A stretch of 64,000 bases of DNA from Symbiodinium microadriaticum (lineage: Eukaryota; Sar; Dinophyceae; Suessiales; Symbiodiniaceae): assembly GCA_001939145.1 (NCBI GenBank), contig LSRX01000296.1, positions 216,200 to 280,199 on the forward strand. The letters are read 5' to 3'. The translations under genes were made by a program, and so were the position numbers. Below are positions 21,412 to 30,849 of the stretch, piece after piece; positions within the stretch are counted from its first letter, which is position 1, and each line of letters begins with the position of its first letter. The notes beneath the pieces are model-generated. The model did no database searches and was not told the origin of the DNA. It saw only the letters and a program-made list of their open reading frames with translations.

Positions 21412-22781
21412 TTCAAGATGAAGTGGGCCTTCAAGATGCGCCCCGGTGGTGCCTCGGACTCCGTCCCAAACTCCCAGACGGAGTTCGTGAAAAACGATCC
21501 CAGTTCTTTGCGTTTCGCATCAATGAAAGCCAACCTGTCTGACAGGCTGAGGGTGCGTTCATTCAGCGATTTTGCATCTTTCTGCCTCTTCTCCTTGGGG
21601 CCACCGTAGGTCGGGGAGCCGCCCGAGTTGGTGTAGAACGCCGTGTGGGCCTCGTGGCGGTCGCGGTTGGCGATCTTGAATACGGTGCGCCCCGTCCACC
21701 AGATGCCCTCTTTGTTCTTGGCGTTCCGCCAGCGGTCCTGATGGCAATGATTTCCTTGATAGGAGTTCCGGACCTTGGTCAGCGTATGAACGGGAACCGG
21801 GCAGTCACCTGTCTCCTGCGGGGGGAAGAGGGTGTTCCTGGCAACGTAGTGGTGTCGGATCAGGCTGGAGCCCTTTATCTCCCAGGTGTCGTAGACGTCG
21901 TCCAGAACCATGTAGCCATGTTCATCGATATTCCATCCCTCTGGGAGAAACAGGTCTGTCGCGCTCTCGTCGGTACTCAGATCCAGCACGTCGACGGTGA
22001 ATCCATGTTCTGTAGTAGGTCCTTGACCGGGGTATGTTTGTGGACGATCACCTGTACGTGGTGGTTGAGGACCATAGCTGATGGTTTCGCTCCGATCTAG
22101 TCGGGATCTCCTCTGGTTGAACGTCTCAAACGGTGGCGCCTGGAATACGGGATGCACTTCTGACGACGACGGTGGTTGAGGACCATAGCTGATGGTTTCG
22201 CTTCGATCTAGCCGGGCTCTCTTCTGGTTGAAGGTCTCGCTGGGGCCGGCCTCGAAGATCGGATGTAATCGATGTTGGGAACCCTCTCCTGGAGACCGGT
22301 TCTCGGCATTAGAATTCGAAGGAGGGGTGGGCGAACTCCCCCCAGTGAATGATCCTGGACGGTCGGATGTGGACGGGGCCGTTGTAGAACTCGTGCCATC
22401 ACCATCCCCGCCGTCATTGCCCTCATTGTCGCCCGTGTCCGGGTCGACATCCGGGTCATCGTCTCCTTCCTCGCTGTCGGGGTCTTCCGCCTCGGCCAAA
22501 ACCAAATCATCCTCATTGTCCGCTGTAGACGAAGGCGAAGCTGCAGCAGCTGGTGGGCCACCAGCAAGAGGCTGGGGGGGAGGTGGTCCCCGAGGGCGGA
22601 AGGTACCGCCAGGCGAGCGAAGAGTAGGAGTTGTCGACACCGGAGACGCAAACTCGCCGGAGTCCAGCATGCTGGGCAGTTCGGGCGTAGGGGTCACGTC
22701 CAGGTTGTCGCCGGCCGGGGGAGGCTGAGGTATAGGAGGGCCAGGAGGCGGAGGCGGGGCTGATCCGGAGGATTGTCGCCT
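21361..22781 (-). CDS. Integrase-RT linker and N-terminal RT fragment
   Basis: This region is in the integrase frame but follows an in-frame TGA at 22782-22784. It begins proline rich, passes through an acidic stretch (EAEDPDSEEGDDDPDVDPD), then a tandem duplication (22060-22281), and ends with the start of the polymerase: LKAHFILKWSKNPDGTPRAK, as in copia elements where W-K-x-K precedes the catalytic palm. Beyond KARLI the reading frame becomes nonsense (MTLHHQPCPDWD) while the true continuation lies in another frame. The linker is long and disordered, typical of dinoflagellate copia elements in my recollection. Confidence 0.75.
22060..22281 (-). repeat. 111-bp in-frame tandem duplication in the linker
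   Basis: Two adjacent 111-bp units (22060-22170 and 22171-22281) encode 37-residue repeats, each carrying ETFNQ, RLDRSETISYGPQPP. They differ at several positions, so the duplication is older than the insertion. Confidence 0.85.
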
Positions 22782-23849
22782 TCATGGACCTTCCTGGTCG
22801 GAGTCGGCCAAATCCTGTCGGCGACGCTTCCGGTTGGTCCGGAAAAGGTCGACGTAGACAGTGGTACCGCGGTTCTGAACTTTCCGAACCAGGTCATGAA
22901 GGGCTGGGGTGTCCGCGGCCAAGGTGGCACTCTCCAGGTCGGGCCGGACATGCTCCGGTGCAGCTCGAATAAGCGCCGTGCCATGCACCAGCCAGTACAC
23001 GGAAGGTGGGGTGTCTGGACCGCGCTGCGACTCCACCAAGACCACAGTGGCTGGTCCTTTCCACCGAATGCGTGGCCCAGGTCCAGCTGCCTCACGCCAA
23101 TAATAGCAGCGCTGCCCCACTAACAACTGTGGTGGCTCACCACGGTGTTGCCGGAGTAGAGCTCGTCGTAGACGGAGGTCGTTGTCGGCCTTGACCACTG
23201 CCGTGGCGGCACGGACTCGGCATTCCATCTTGTAGTGGAAGGCAGTGCTGGGGTCGAGGTGGCTGTAGTTGACGTTGGAGTCCAGCAGGCTACCAGGCAC
23301 AGTTGGCTGGTATCCCAGTACCCATTGTGTCGGGCTGAACCCCCCCACGGACAAGCTCTGATTGAGCTGTGGGACCACGAAGGTGAGGGCCTCGATCAGG
23401 GCCTCAATTCCGGACCCTGTCGGAGGGTTGTCTTCCAGGTAGAGCTCCACCGCTCGGCGTAGTACCTGGTGACGCCTTTCAAGCTGAGCCAGTCGTTCAT
23501 GGGCCTCCCCGGGAGAAATCACCAGCTCGATGCCGTGCTCGGTGGTGAAATGCATCATCTCATCACTGCCCCATGCGCGGTGGCTGTCAACAAATAGTGA
23601 CGTTGGGGGACCGAAGGTCCGAATCCATCCTCTCTGTAAAGCCACCAGGAACTCGCTTGTGGTCTCCTTGTTGACATAGCGCGCCGCCAGGAAGCGGGTG
23701 GCCGCATCCATCATCGCGATGACCGGAAGGGTCTTGTCAACAACTTGAAGCCAAATTGTGTCGGCAAGGAGGCGTTCATTGAACCGGTAGGTGGTACGCA
23801 GGGTGGACTTCGGTGTCTGAGCTGGCGGGGTACTTCTGAGCCGCTTCAT
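22782..23849 (-). CDS. Integrase catalytic domain
   Basis: Integrase joins element DNA to the host chromosome. The rve-type core is intact: Asp 48 in MMDAATRF, Asp 88 in FVDSHRAWGS and Glu 124 in LAQLERRHQ, giving D-x39-D-x35-E. Downstream come conserved-looking GFSPTQWVLGYQP and a C-terminal Arg/Lys-rich tail (RTNRKRRRQD). It ends at a TGA after QEGP, with the linker continuing in the same frame, so one base change may have made the stop. The N-terminal HHCC zinc module is split: its His half lies in the preceding frame and the Cys pair is missing. Confidence 0.9.
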   Translation of the reverse strand: MKRLRSTPPAQTPKSTLRTTYRFNERLLADTIWLQVVDKTLPVIAMMDAATRFLAARYVNKETTSEFLVALQRGWIRTFGPPTSLFVDSHRAWGSDEMMHFTTEHGIELVISPGEAHERLAQLERRHQVLRRAVELYLEDNPPTGSGIEALIEALTFVVPQLNQSLSVGGFSPTQWVLGYQPTVPGSLLDSNVNYSHLDPSTAFHYKMECRVRAATAVVKADNDLRLRRALLRQHRGEPPQLLVGQRCYYWREAAGPGPRIRWKGPATVVLVESQRGPDTPPSVYWLVHGTALIRAAPEHVRPDLESATLAADTPALHDLVRKVQNRGTTVYVDLFRTNRKRRRQDLADSDQEGP

Positions 23850-24685
23850 AGACCATACGGCTGGCGCCGCTCTGTGCGAGGACAGTACTCAGGTCCTTGT
23901 TGTTTGGGTGGCCCAAGTTTCGATGTACCCTCGCCACGATCCGGTTGGCCTCGGCCGCTGTGTTGCACTCAAGTTTCTTGAGACACCCTGTCGGTCGCGA
24001 TGACGTGGGAGTGGGTCCAGGTAGTTCTAGTGGAGGAGGCTCCGTGGTTTTCTTCTTCCTCACTTCCTTCTCGTCCGGAGTGGTGGACGATGTAGCTGGC
24101 CTGCTCTCTCCTCGACCAAACTGTCGCTCGGCTTCCATGTCCTCAGCGGTGGGCAGGTCGAGATCTTGCAACTCTGGCTCCTCCGGGGTGACGCGGGGGT
24201 AGAGGTCGTCATCTTCTGGTGGTTCCCCGTCAGATGGCTCGTACTCTTCCATGTCCACGTCCGAGGCCGGCAGCGCGTCTTCGGTGACGCTTCCTCCATA
24301 GACGAAGAAAGCGTAGTAGGCTCCCTCGAGGCACTCCGCGATGCACTCACACATTGCCGGCTGGTAGGTGGCCGCTGCTCTGGCTCGTGAGCCAATACGG
24401 CCACATTGCCCGATGAGCGCTTGATGCTGGTGTGATCCATCGCACCGGTAGGCCCCCAACGTCTCTGTGAGGAGGCGGTAGTTGGTGACAAGTTTGGTTG
24501 CCTTCTTGATCGGCGTTTCGATGCCGTGGAGGTTGGGGAGGGTGGCGCCCAGCGCGCATTGATCCACATGAATGGTGAGGCCGAGGTCGTGGAAGGCGGG
24601 TGTTGACCAAGCCCTGGAGCTCAGCGGATGCTCCAGCACCACTATGCCATACTGTGACATGCGGAGAAATACTCTCCGACTTGAG
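23776..24685 (-). CDS. Methyltransferase-like C half, spacer, integrase His motif
   Basis: This reading frame continues the methyltransferase-like module after a frameshift near 24675-24685. It contains VVLEHPLSSRAW, which sits where C5-methyltransferases have the Glu of motif VI (ENV/ENP), then HVDQCALGA, PIKKATKLVTN and CDGSHQHQALIGQ. A spacer rich in Glu, Asp and Pro follows. Near the end RVHRNLGHPNNKDL provides the two His of the integrase HHCC module, but the frame changes at about 23830-23850 before any CxxC appears. The open frame extends upstream to 24750, but those codons are out of register with the module. Confidence 0.7.
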
Positions 24686-26872
24686 GTGGGTGTGGTGATG
24701 GTAGTCCCTCGTGGCGTCCAGCAACTCGCGGTCGTGGTCATTCCGAACATTCATGTTCTGCAGGGGTGACCACTTCGTGCAGGGAGGGGCCAGCCAAACC
24801 ACGTGGGGCATCTCCGTGTCCAGGAGCTCAAGGAACTCCCGGCAGCATCGAGGCTTTTCGAAATCCCAATCCGGGAGGTCGAAAGTCCGAACTTGAAAAC
24901 CTCGCGCCGCCATAGCCGCAGAGAGGTTCCCGGATCCACTGTAGACTTCCCAGAACGTTGCCTGGGTGGTCTCGGCTGCGCGGTAGGCGGCCTCCAGGAT
25001 GCGATCGAGGCGGTTTCGGCTGCGGTTGATGCCGTAGCTAATGCTCTTCCAGATGGCGAACGGCAGAGGGCATTCTACCGCTGGGGCAAGACCGCTCGCT
25101 GAGGTCAGCGGGTAGGCGCTGTCGGGAATTTCCTGGGATTGCGCCTTGACTGTATCTGCCACCAACGTACTCTCTTCGAGAAATGAGGGTCCGGTGCGCC
25201 CTGTCTCTCTGAGGTAGGTGTCCATGTCGAGGAGGGTGTTCTGGCACATGAAGTCGTCGACGCAGTCGTCGGTGACGTAGTCGAAGACATAGGTGGAGTC
25301 CAGGGTGTCAGGGCTCAGGCCGTCGTCCAAGGGCAGAAGGTATTCGCCTTTTGGTCCCACGAGGGCCTCCGTCCATGGCTCCCCCATGATGGAGACCTTG
25401 TCGTGGTCATAGTCCATTTTCACCTTTAGGGCCTTGAGGATGGGGCGGCCGATGAGCACTGGCATTTCCCCGGGCACCACGAAACACTGGATTCTCCCCT
25501 TCACGCCTCCAACCCAGACGGGCAGGTGGAGGCACCAATCGGCGTGAGACCGGTTGTCTCCGCCGAAAAGAAACGTCTTATTGGTACGGGCGAAGCGGAA
25601 GTCATCGGGGTGGACTCCGTTCTCCACAAACGCCTGCACCATGTCCATGATGAATCCGTGGCCAGCCACCATGGACGACGCACCGCTGTCCTGTAGTCCC
25701 ACTATGCGTCCAATGGTGGCGGGTCGTAGGTCACTCCTGCTTCCAGCCATCATTGCCTCGCCCTTCTGTCTCTTCGTGGGGGATCCATTTGGCGAGGCTG
25801 TGGTGGATGATGGTGGTCGTGGGCACTGGGCAGCCCAATGTCCCAACTGCCCGCACCGAAGACACCGAGTGGCGTCAGCACGGGCCCGTCCCTTTGACGG
25901 TGGTACTGGAGGGCGCGGCGTATGGCCTTTTGGCGCTCCTTTGTTCTTCGTCTTCCCTCCACGGCCTTTACCGGCTTTGCCTTTCGAGGATCCGGGTGCA
26001 GCGGCAATCGGCAGCTGAGCTCCGGGACCACTCTGGTCCACAACTGCCACTACGGGGTAGTAGCCCCGTGAGGCCTTCACCTCGGCGAGACGCCGCCGGG
26101 CATCGAGGTAGGCGGCGTATGCCTCTTCCGTCTCCTCGTCTTCTTCTTCCAGGCCGTAGTAGGTCGACTCAACGTAGTCCTCTGTTGGAACGTCGGGCTC
26201 CTCAGGCTCCTCATAGCCCTCGTGATCGTCTTCATAGTAGCCGTGGTCTGCCTCATCGGCGAATTCCGGCTCGAGGTAGTCGAGGGCCTCTTCATCTTCG
26301 GCGGAATATGCATATTGGGCTCGGGATGGCTGCCACCGATAGGTGCTGCTGTAGCCGCGGCCTCGTCCTGTGGGTCTGTGGGAGTCCAGCTTGGAGGACC
26401 TATAGTCCTGCCCGAAGAGGTAGAAGAGGGACTGCTCCACGACATTCACGCTGAGCTTCTTATTATCCAGCTGACTCAGGACTAGTTGGCGCTGCTCTGG
26501 TGAGAGCGACGCCCGCCGCAGCAATAGCCAGCCACCCACCGCGTCGGGCAGCTTCACATCATGCTTCTCCAGCTCCCTGGCGGCCTCGCGGTGGTTGGAG
26601 CAGTAGTGTATCAAGGTCTGACCTGCGGGTCTGGAGAGGCCATAGAAGAATTTCTCGAAGGCCTTGGGCATCTCCACCCGGGCGTCGTACTGATACACTC
26701 GGTCCAGCTCCTTCAGGATCGTCTCAAAACCGTCTTCTTGGTCCGGTGCAGAATCTGCCAGGTGCTCCACCTGTTTCCAGACCGGGCCAGCCAAACTCGT
26801 CAACAAGTTTATAGTGGCCTCCGCCTTCTTGTTTGACAGGGCCATCTTCTTGTAATACAAGTTGACCCGCAT
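24675..26872 (-). CDS. Gag, CCHC knuckle, protease, methyltransferase-like N half
   Basis: Residues 1-170 resemble copia Gag (MRVNLYYKKMALSNKKAEAT onward). An acidic stretch lies at roughly 185-260, followed by a Lys/Gly-rich basic patch. The zinc knuckle CLRCGQLGHWAAQC is at 337-350 and binds RNA in family members. The aspartic protease motif LQDSGASSMV is at about 393-402. From about 630 the sequence turns methyltransferase-like: EVYSGSGNLSAAMAARGF (642 on) resembles the SAM-binding motif I, and VVWLAPPCTKWSPLQ holds a Pro-Pro-Cys (Cys 698) as in motif IV of C5 DNA methyltransferases. The open frame continues to 24347, but after about 24680 it is out of register. The ATG at 26872 is internal; the natural start is probably 27009. 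Confidence 0.85.
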
Positions 26873-26879
26873 GCGGTAT

Positions 26880-27009
26880 CACGGTAGCTCGCAGGCTGGC
26901 CGTCGCAGATCGGTATGTAGTTGTCCCGGACAACCTCTGGGGCAGCTGTGGCCGGAGCACCGTCCGTCGATGCATGGCCCTTGCCCTGGGATCCGCGTCC
27001 GCCGCCCAT
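26880..27009 (-). CDS. N-terminal Gag segment, out of frame with Gag body
   Basis: The first ATG after the leader opens MGGGRGSQGKGH and runs to CDGQPASYRD, which resembles the start of copia Gag in related elements. At about 26878-26880 one base appears to be missing: the next residues fit the Gag body only in another frame. This is the first of six lesions. Confidence 0.65.
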
Positions 27010-27066
27010 GGTACCCGAGGTACTGGCGTGGGAGTGGTAGGTGAGGTCGTCGGCCTCTGGAACGCT

Positions 27067-27084
27067 TCGCGCGCTCCGCTACCA
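27067..27084 (-). other. Primer-binding site for an initiator-Met-like tRNA
   Basis: One base after the 5' LTR the sense strand reads TGGTAGCGGAGCGCG. TGGTA followed by a GC-rich stretch is complementary to a tRNA 3' end of the form ...CTACCA, as in copia elements primed by initiator methionine tRNA. The exact tRNA cannot be named from this window. Confidence 0.75.
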
Positions 27085-27085
27085 A

Positions 27086-27271
27086 CTTGAAGTCTGGTAG
27101 CTTCCTGCTGCCTAGGCAAACGAGGTCCTAGCAGCCCAAAAGATCAACCAAGGGAACTACTCTCCCTTTTGCGAAGCCACGCGCTCTCCTTGCAAGGTAG
27201 GCCCTTCCCTTGAGAGGAAAGGTAACGGCGGTCAACAAGGGTTTACCCAAGTTTGCCGTGCGAACTTCACA
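27086..27271 (-). repeat. 5' LTR, 186 bp
   Basis: The copy nearly identical to 18817-19002, upstream of the primer-binding site in element orientation. It should carry the promoter, but I see no clear TATA box in it. Confidence 0.95.
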
Positions 27272-27520
27272 TAGGTAGATAGATAGATAGATAGATAGAC
27301 AGATAGGTAGATAGATCGACGGATGGATGGATGGATGGATACAGAGATAGAGAGATAGAGAGATGGAGAGATGGACAGATAGTAGATAGATAGCTAGCTA
27401 GATAGATACATAGCTGGATTGATGGATGGATGGATGGATGGATGGATGGATAGATAGATAGATAGATAGACAGATAGAAAGACAGGTAGATAGTTAGATT
27501 CGACAGACAGATACATAGAT
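27272..27520. repeat. GATA/GATG microsatellite, right half
   Basis: TAGGT, then (GATA)n, (GATG)n and GAGATA variants. It continues the array at 18749-18811 interrupted by the retrotransposon. Confidence 0.95.
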
Positions 27521-27842
27521 GGATAGATGTGCGTGAGTGTTTGATTGCTGAGTGATCGATTGCGCATGTGTTGGGCACAAACATTCCCAAGCCCTGTGCG
27601 AAGCTCCTGTTTTTCAGTTGAACAGCCTGAGCGCAAAAATGGACGGTGCACCCCAAGACATCCCCGGATCACGCTGGAGACATCAACCGGAGCACCTCGT
27701 CGATGTGCACCTGACGGGTGCTACGATCCTCTTGCAAAGCTTGGGCTTTGGAGTGTTCTTTCCTGCGGCTTTTCTTCGGTTCGACTGGGAAGTCCACAGG
27801 TGTCTCACGGAAGTCTGTATTGAAATCGGAGCCAATTCTGTA

Positions 27843-28019
27843 TCATACGTTCGCTGCAAGAACTCCGAGGTCCCGAGAGGCCTCACTTACGTCTTCTGCG
27901 AGCTTCCCCGTGTAGATTGCACGGCTCATGGCCCCAGGCATGTGGGCGACAGCCACGAGACACGACACGAGACGCATGGGAGAGTTAAGCATGGCTTTGA
28001 CATCCCCAGAGTGTCGGGC
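27843..28019 (-). CDS. Exon, possibly C-terminal, unrecognised gene
   Basis: Minus strand: acceptor TTGCTGGGTTTCAG, then HSGDVKAMLNSPMRLVSCLV and AVAHMPGAMSRAIYTGKLAE. At 27891 a perfect GTAAGTGAG donor occurs in frame. Either the exon is 28019-27891 (43 codons, phase 0) and splices to 27853, which would give a 37-base intron and a next exon starting RTYDTELAPISIQ in phase 0, or it reads on to a stop at 27843 (DVSEASRDLGVLAANV). Both continuations look plausible. A 210-codon plus-strand frame overlaps and is less protein-like. Confidence 0.5.
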   Translation of the reverse strand, partial: ARHSGDVKAMLNSPMRLVSCLVAVAHMPGAMSRAIYTGKLAEDVSEASRDLGVLAANV

Positions 28020-28469
28020 CTGAAACCCAGCAATGGAGAAGCCCCAAGCCCCCGTAAAACCATCCGAAGGCAACCAGTACTGAAGTTCGCAACTGCAAGG
28101 CACAGCCAACGTGTCCAATCACCCACAGCACTTGAACCTTCCAGGTCATGGCAGAATCGTGAACTCACCCGATGCCTTCACTGACGACACCGAACTCATG
28201 AAAACCTTACACATCTCTGTGAGTGCTCACCCTCACCCAGCCAGGCTGTAAGAAAGAACATCGAATAAAAAGCGATGAGCCAATCAAACAAGCCCGAACC
28301 CGAAACGCTGCACAAGCAAGCTCCTAAATATCGGCACGATACATGCCAGCCGGTCTGAAATCAACGCTTCCTGCATCTAGCAACGCCTGCAGCGATGCCC
28401 CAGAGCCCCAAGATCCAACCCTGCACCCCGGCGAACCCTTCCGAGTCCTAGGGTTCTAGAGCAGGGCTC

Positions 28470-28566
28470 GACTCCTCGATCCATGACTCTCCCAGTTCTG
28501 ACCTCGAAGTAGCGCCCAACTCCCTCCACAAGCTCGGCATGTGCAGCTCCCAAGGCGGTGCCTGCT
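28470..28566 (-). CDS. Exon with SPRY/Neuralized-like GRYFEVR motif
   Basis: After acceptor GCTCCCTCAG on the minus strand the frame contains ALGAAHAELVEGVGRYFEVR. The G-x-Y-F-E-V-R strand is the entry of SPRY/Neuralized domains, as in the 34 kb gene. A GT donor could also end the exon at 28503, just after YFE. The second half (GLAIGVT-type) was not found downstream. Confidence 0.45.
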
Positions 28567-28599
28567 CTGAGGGAGCTTAAGTTTAGAACAAGGGCAGCA

Positions 28600-30120
28600 G
28601 AAACGACTGTGATGATGACGATGATGACAAGGACGATGGCTCTGACTATTGATAAGGAGAATATCAAAATAGCAATACTTGCATAGGAATCATGACAAAA
28701 CAGTGACAATATTGCAGGCGGGCATAAGCACGACTGCAGAGCTTGTGCGGGTGTAGGATGTGGTCGGATTCCTGGAAGCCTAAGGATGAAAAAGTGGCTA
28801 TAGCGCACCTCAGGGCCCCAATCTAAATCCCGAAAGCCGTGTGATGGCGGCCCTGAGCTGTTCATACCTTTGGCCTCTACTGCCAAAACATGCCACCCAA
28901 GAGATGCCCACGAATCCTTGAGATGGACACAGCTTCAGAAAAGTCTGTCTAGATGGCTTAGCCCAAGCCACTCCCCCCCGCCGCTTCTAAGGCCAAACCC
29001 CAAAGCACTGAAGTCGAAGAGAACCGAACTCTGAGCTCGACGTTTAGAGTCAGACAGAAACTCTACTGCACGCACAGAATACACTCCTACACCTGCTCAT
29101 GCAGTGCCAAATCAGTTGCTGGCAGGCAACCGTGGAGGGACTCGCCATTCCTTATTGAGAACGGGAGTCGCTGCTTTCGCGTCTAAGGCGAAGGAGACAG
29201 GGATCGCTCCTTTCCCTCTTATCTTCCTATGCAAGAGGTAACTCTCATTGGCTGGACAAAACGCCCCTAAGCCCTGAAGCTCCGGCAAGCATCAATCAGA
29301 GGGTTCCAAGAGCAAGTCAGGGCCACAGGCTATTGCAATGAATGACAAGTCTCTGATGCTCCACGGACCAGCCGTCGGCAGACAAACGAAGGGCTCTTCC
29401 TCACAAGCGGTGGCAGAGCAATGTATAGTCTCCCTGACCCTTATGGGGTCCACAGTAGAAGCCCACAAGTTGGAAACTCAATATCCCTAAGAGTAATGTA
29501 AAGGGAATCCCAGCAGCAATTGTTCTTAACCCGCTTTCAAATTCTTGAAGGTTTACCATAAAAAGACCGGACGTTGGGATTTGCGATGTCGGGTGCAGCA
29601 TTGAAGATATTCTGCACCACCCGCCAATCACGCGGTCCAGAGAGTGCGGCTTAAGTTGGAGGGAACTCCGGCCCGGAAGACCAATACTAAAAATTCCGCA
29701 GCCCGTCATCCGACACGCTGGAAGAGCCCACGAACCTACTCCCACTTGGATCAACACCCAAACAACCAATTCAAGAGCCCCCCAAGCCATCTCGGAGTGA
29801 ACATGCTTGTTCCACAATGAAGTCGGGGCTCCCAAAGAGCCGCGGTGAAAGCCTCGATCGGGACGCCTCAAAGGGGTGTGGGTTTCAGGCCGTTTTTTGA
29901 AGTACTGGTAACAGGCGTTGCTAGGGTCAAAGGGTTCAGTGTTCAGCTTGTGGGACTTAGGGTTCGGGCGTTTGGCGGGCACGCAACTTGCTGAAAGACT
30001 CGTCGAGTCCGGAGAAAAACCAGAATCACACAGGCAAGGCTAAACAAAAAGCCGAATGATTAGTAATAAAGTCCCGTGTATAGTTCTTTAGACAAGTACA
30101 CTACAACATTCCCCAATCTA
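28600..30120. other. No firm gene; weak minus-strand frame at 29401-29982
   Basis: A 193-codon minus-strand frame has a membrane-like end (IPFTLLLGILSFQLVGFY) but no domain or splice support. The rest shows nothing. Confidence 0.3.
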
Positions 30121-30840
30121 TCACCAAGCCCCGCATAACCCTAAACCCTGAACCCTAAGCCCCTCCATTACTCCTTCGCTAAGGGTTTTGGGGGGTTCCG
30201 GTATTTTAGGGTTTAGGTTCAGGGTCTCTGGGGTCTCCGCCCCCGCCGCGAAATCCCCAAAGCCACGCTCAGAGATGCGAAAATCTCTCGATCGAGGATG
30301 TCTTTCTGAAGCCAAGTAAAAGTCCTGTAGAACCCTTTATTCCAGAATTACGCAAGCCTGTATTTTCAAAAAGAAGACGAAGCTAAACCACTGGATACTG
30401 CTTTCAAGGTTCGAAGCTTGAGGCTTTATTCTCGTGGATCCTCCCGGTCTGCACAGTTGGGCGAACCCGCAAACTCCAAACATGCTAGATCCTGGACCCT
30501 ACGTCCTGCTAGACGCCTCTGAGTCCAAAGTTCTAAACCCGAAAACGTTTCGGACAAAACCTGGAGAGTCCTAAACCCTAACCCAAACCCTCTTGATGCC
30601 CTGCAACCCTGCAAACCGTAAGCCCCTTTGAGCCTTGTAACCCCTTTCAGCCACTGCGATCCGAAGCCCTCAAACGTACGCACAGTGCCCTCAGCCTGCA
30701 CAAACTCTGAAACCCTGGACACCCCAAAATTGCAGAGTCCAGAAGCCCCAAACCCTAAACCCCCAAGCCCTAAACCCTCAAACCCTAAAAAGCCCCTAAA
30801 CCCCAAAAAGCCCCTAAAGGTGCCCAGAGGCCCTGAAAGC
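30121..30840. repeat. Degenerate telomere-like tracts that switch strand
   Basis: CCCTAAA/CCCTGAA words at 30136-30160, TTTAGGG words at 30205-30230, then a dense CCCTAAA/CCCCAAA block at about 30570-30600 and 30745-30830. The frames translated from them are glycine/leucine or proline/lysine repeats and are not genes. Confidence 0.7.
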
Positions 30841-30849
30841 CCTACAGCC

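Larger units (their letters stand above)
18812..27276 (-). mobile_element. Ty1/copia-order LTR retrotransposon, complete but disrupted
   Basis: The element runs on the minus strand between two TAGGT target duplications. It has 186-bp LTRs, a primer-binding site, Gag with a CCHC knuckle, aspartic protease, a methyltransferase-like module, integrase, reverse transcriptase and RNase H, in that order. Integrase before reverse transcriptase defines Ty1/copia (Pseudoviridae-type) elements. Coding content spans about 7.8 kb in four different frame settings, with at least five frame changes and one in-frame stop, so the copy cannot make an intact polyprotein by ordinary translation. The LTRs differ at one base only, so insertion was recent. 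It sits inside a GATA microsatellite. The additions to the standard copia plan are the methyltransferase-like module, a tandem duplication in the linker and a membrane-segment-bearing C terminus. Confidence 0.95.

Noticed and set aside
24347..24674. Continuation of the Gag-protease frame past the methyltransferase motif
   Set aside because: The peptide turns Pro/Arg/His rich while the coherent sequence continues in the neighbouring frame, so this tail is out of register.
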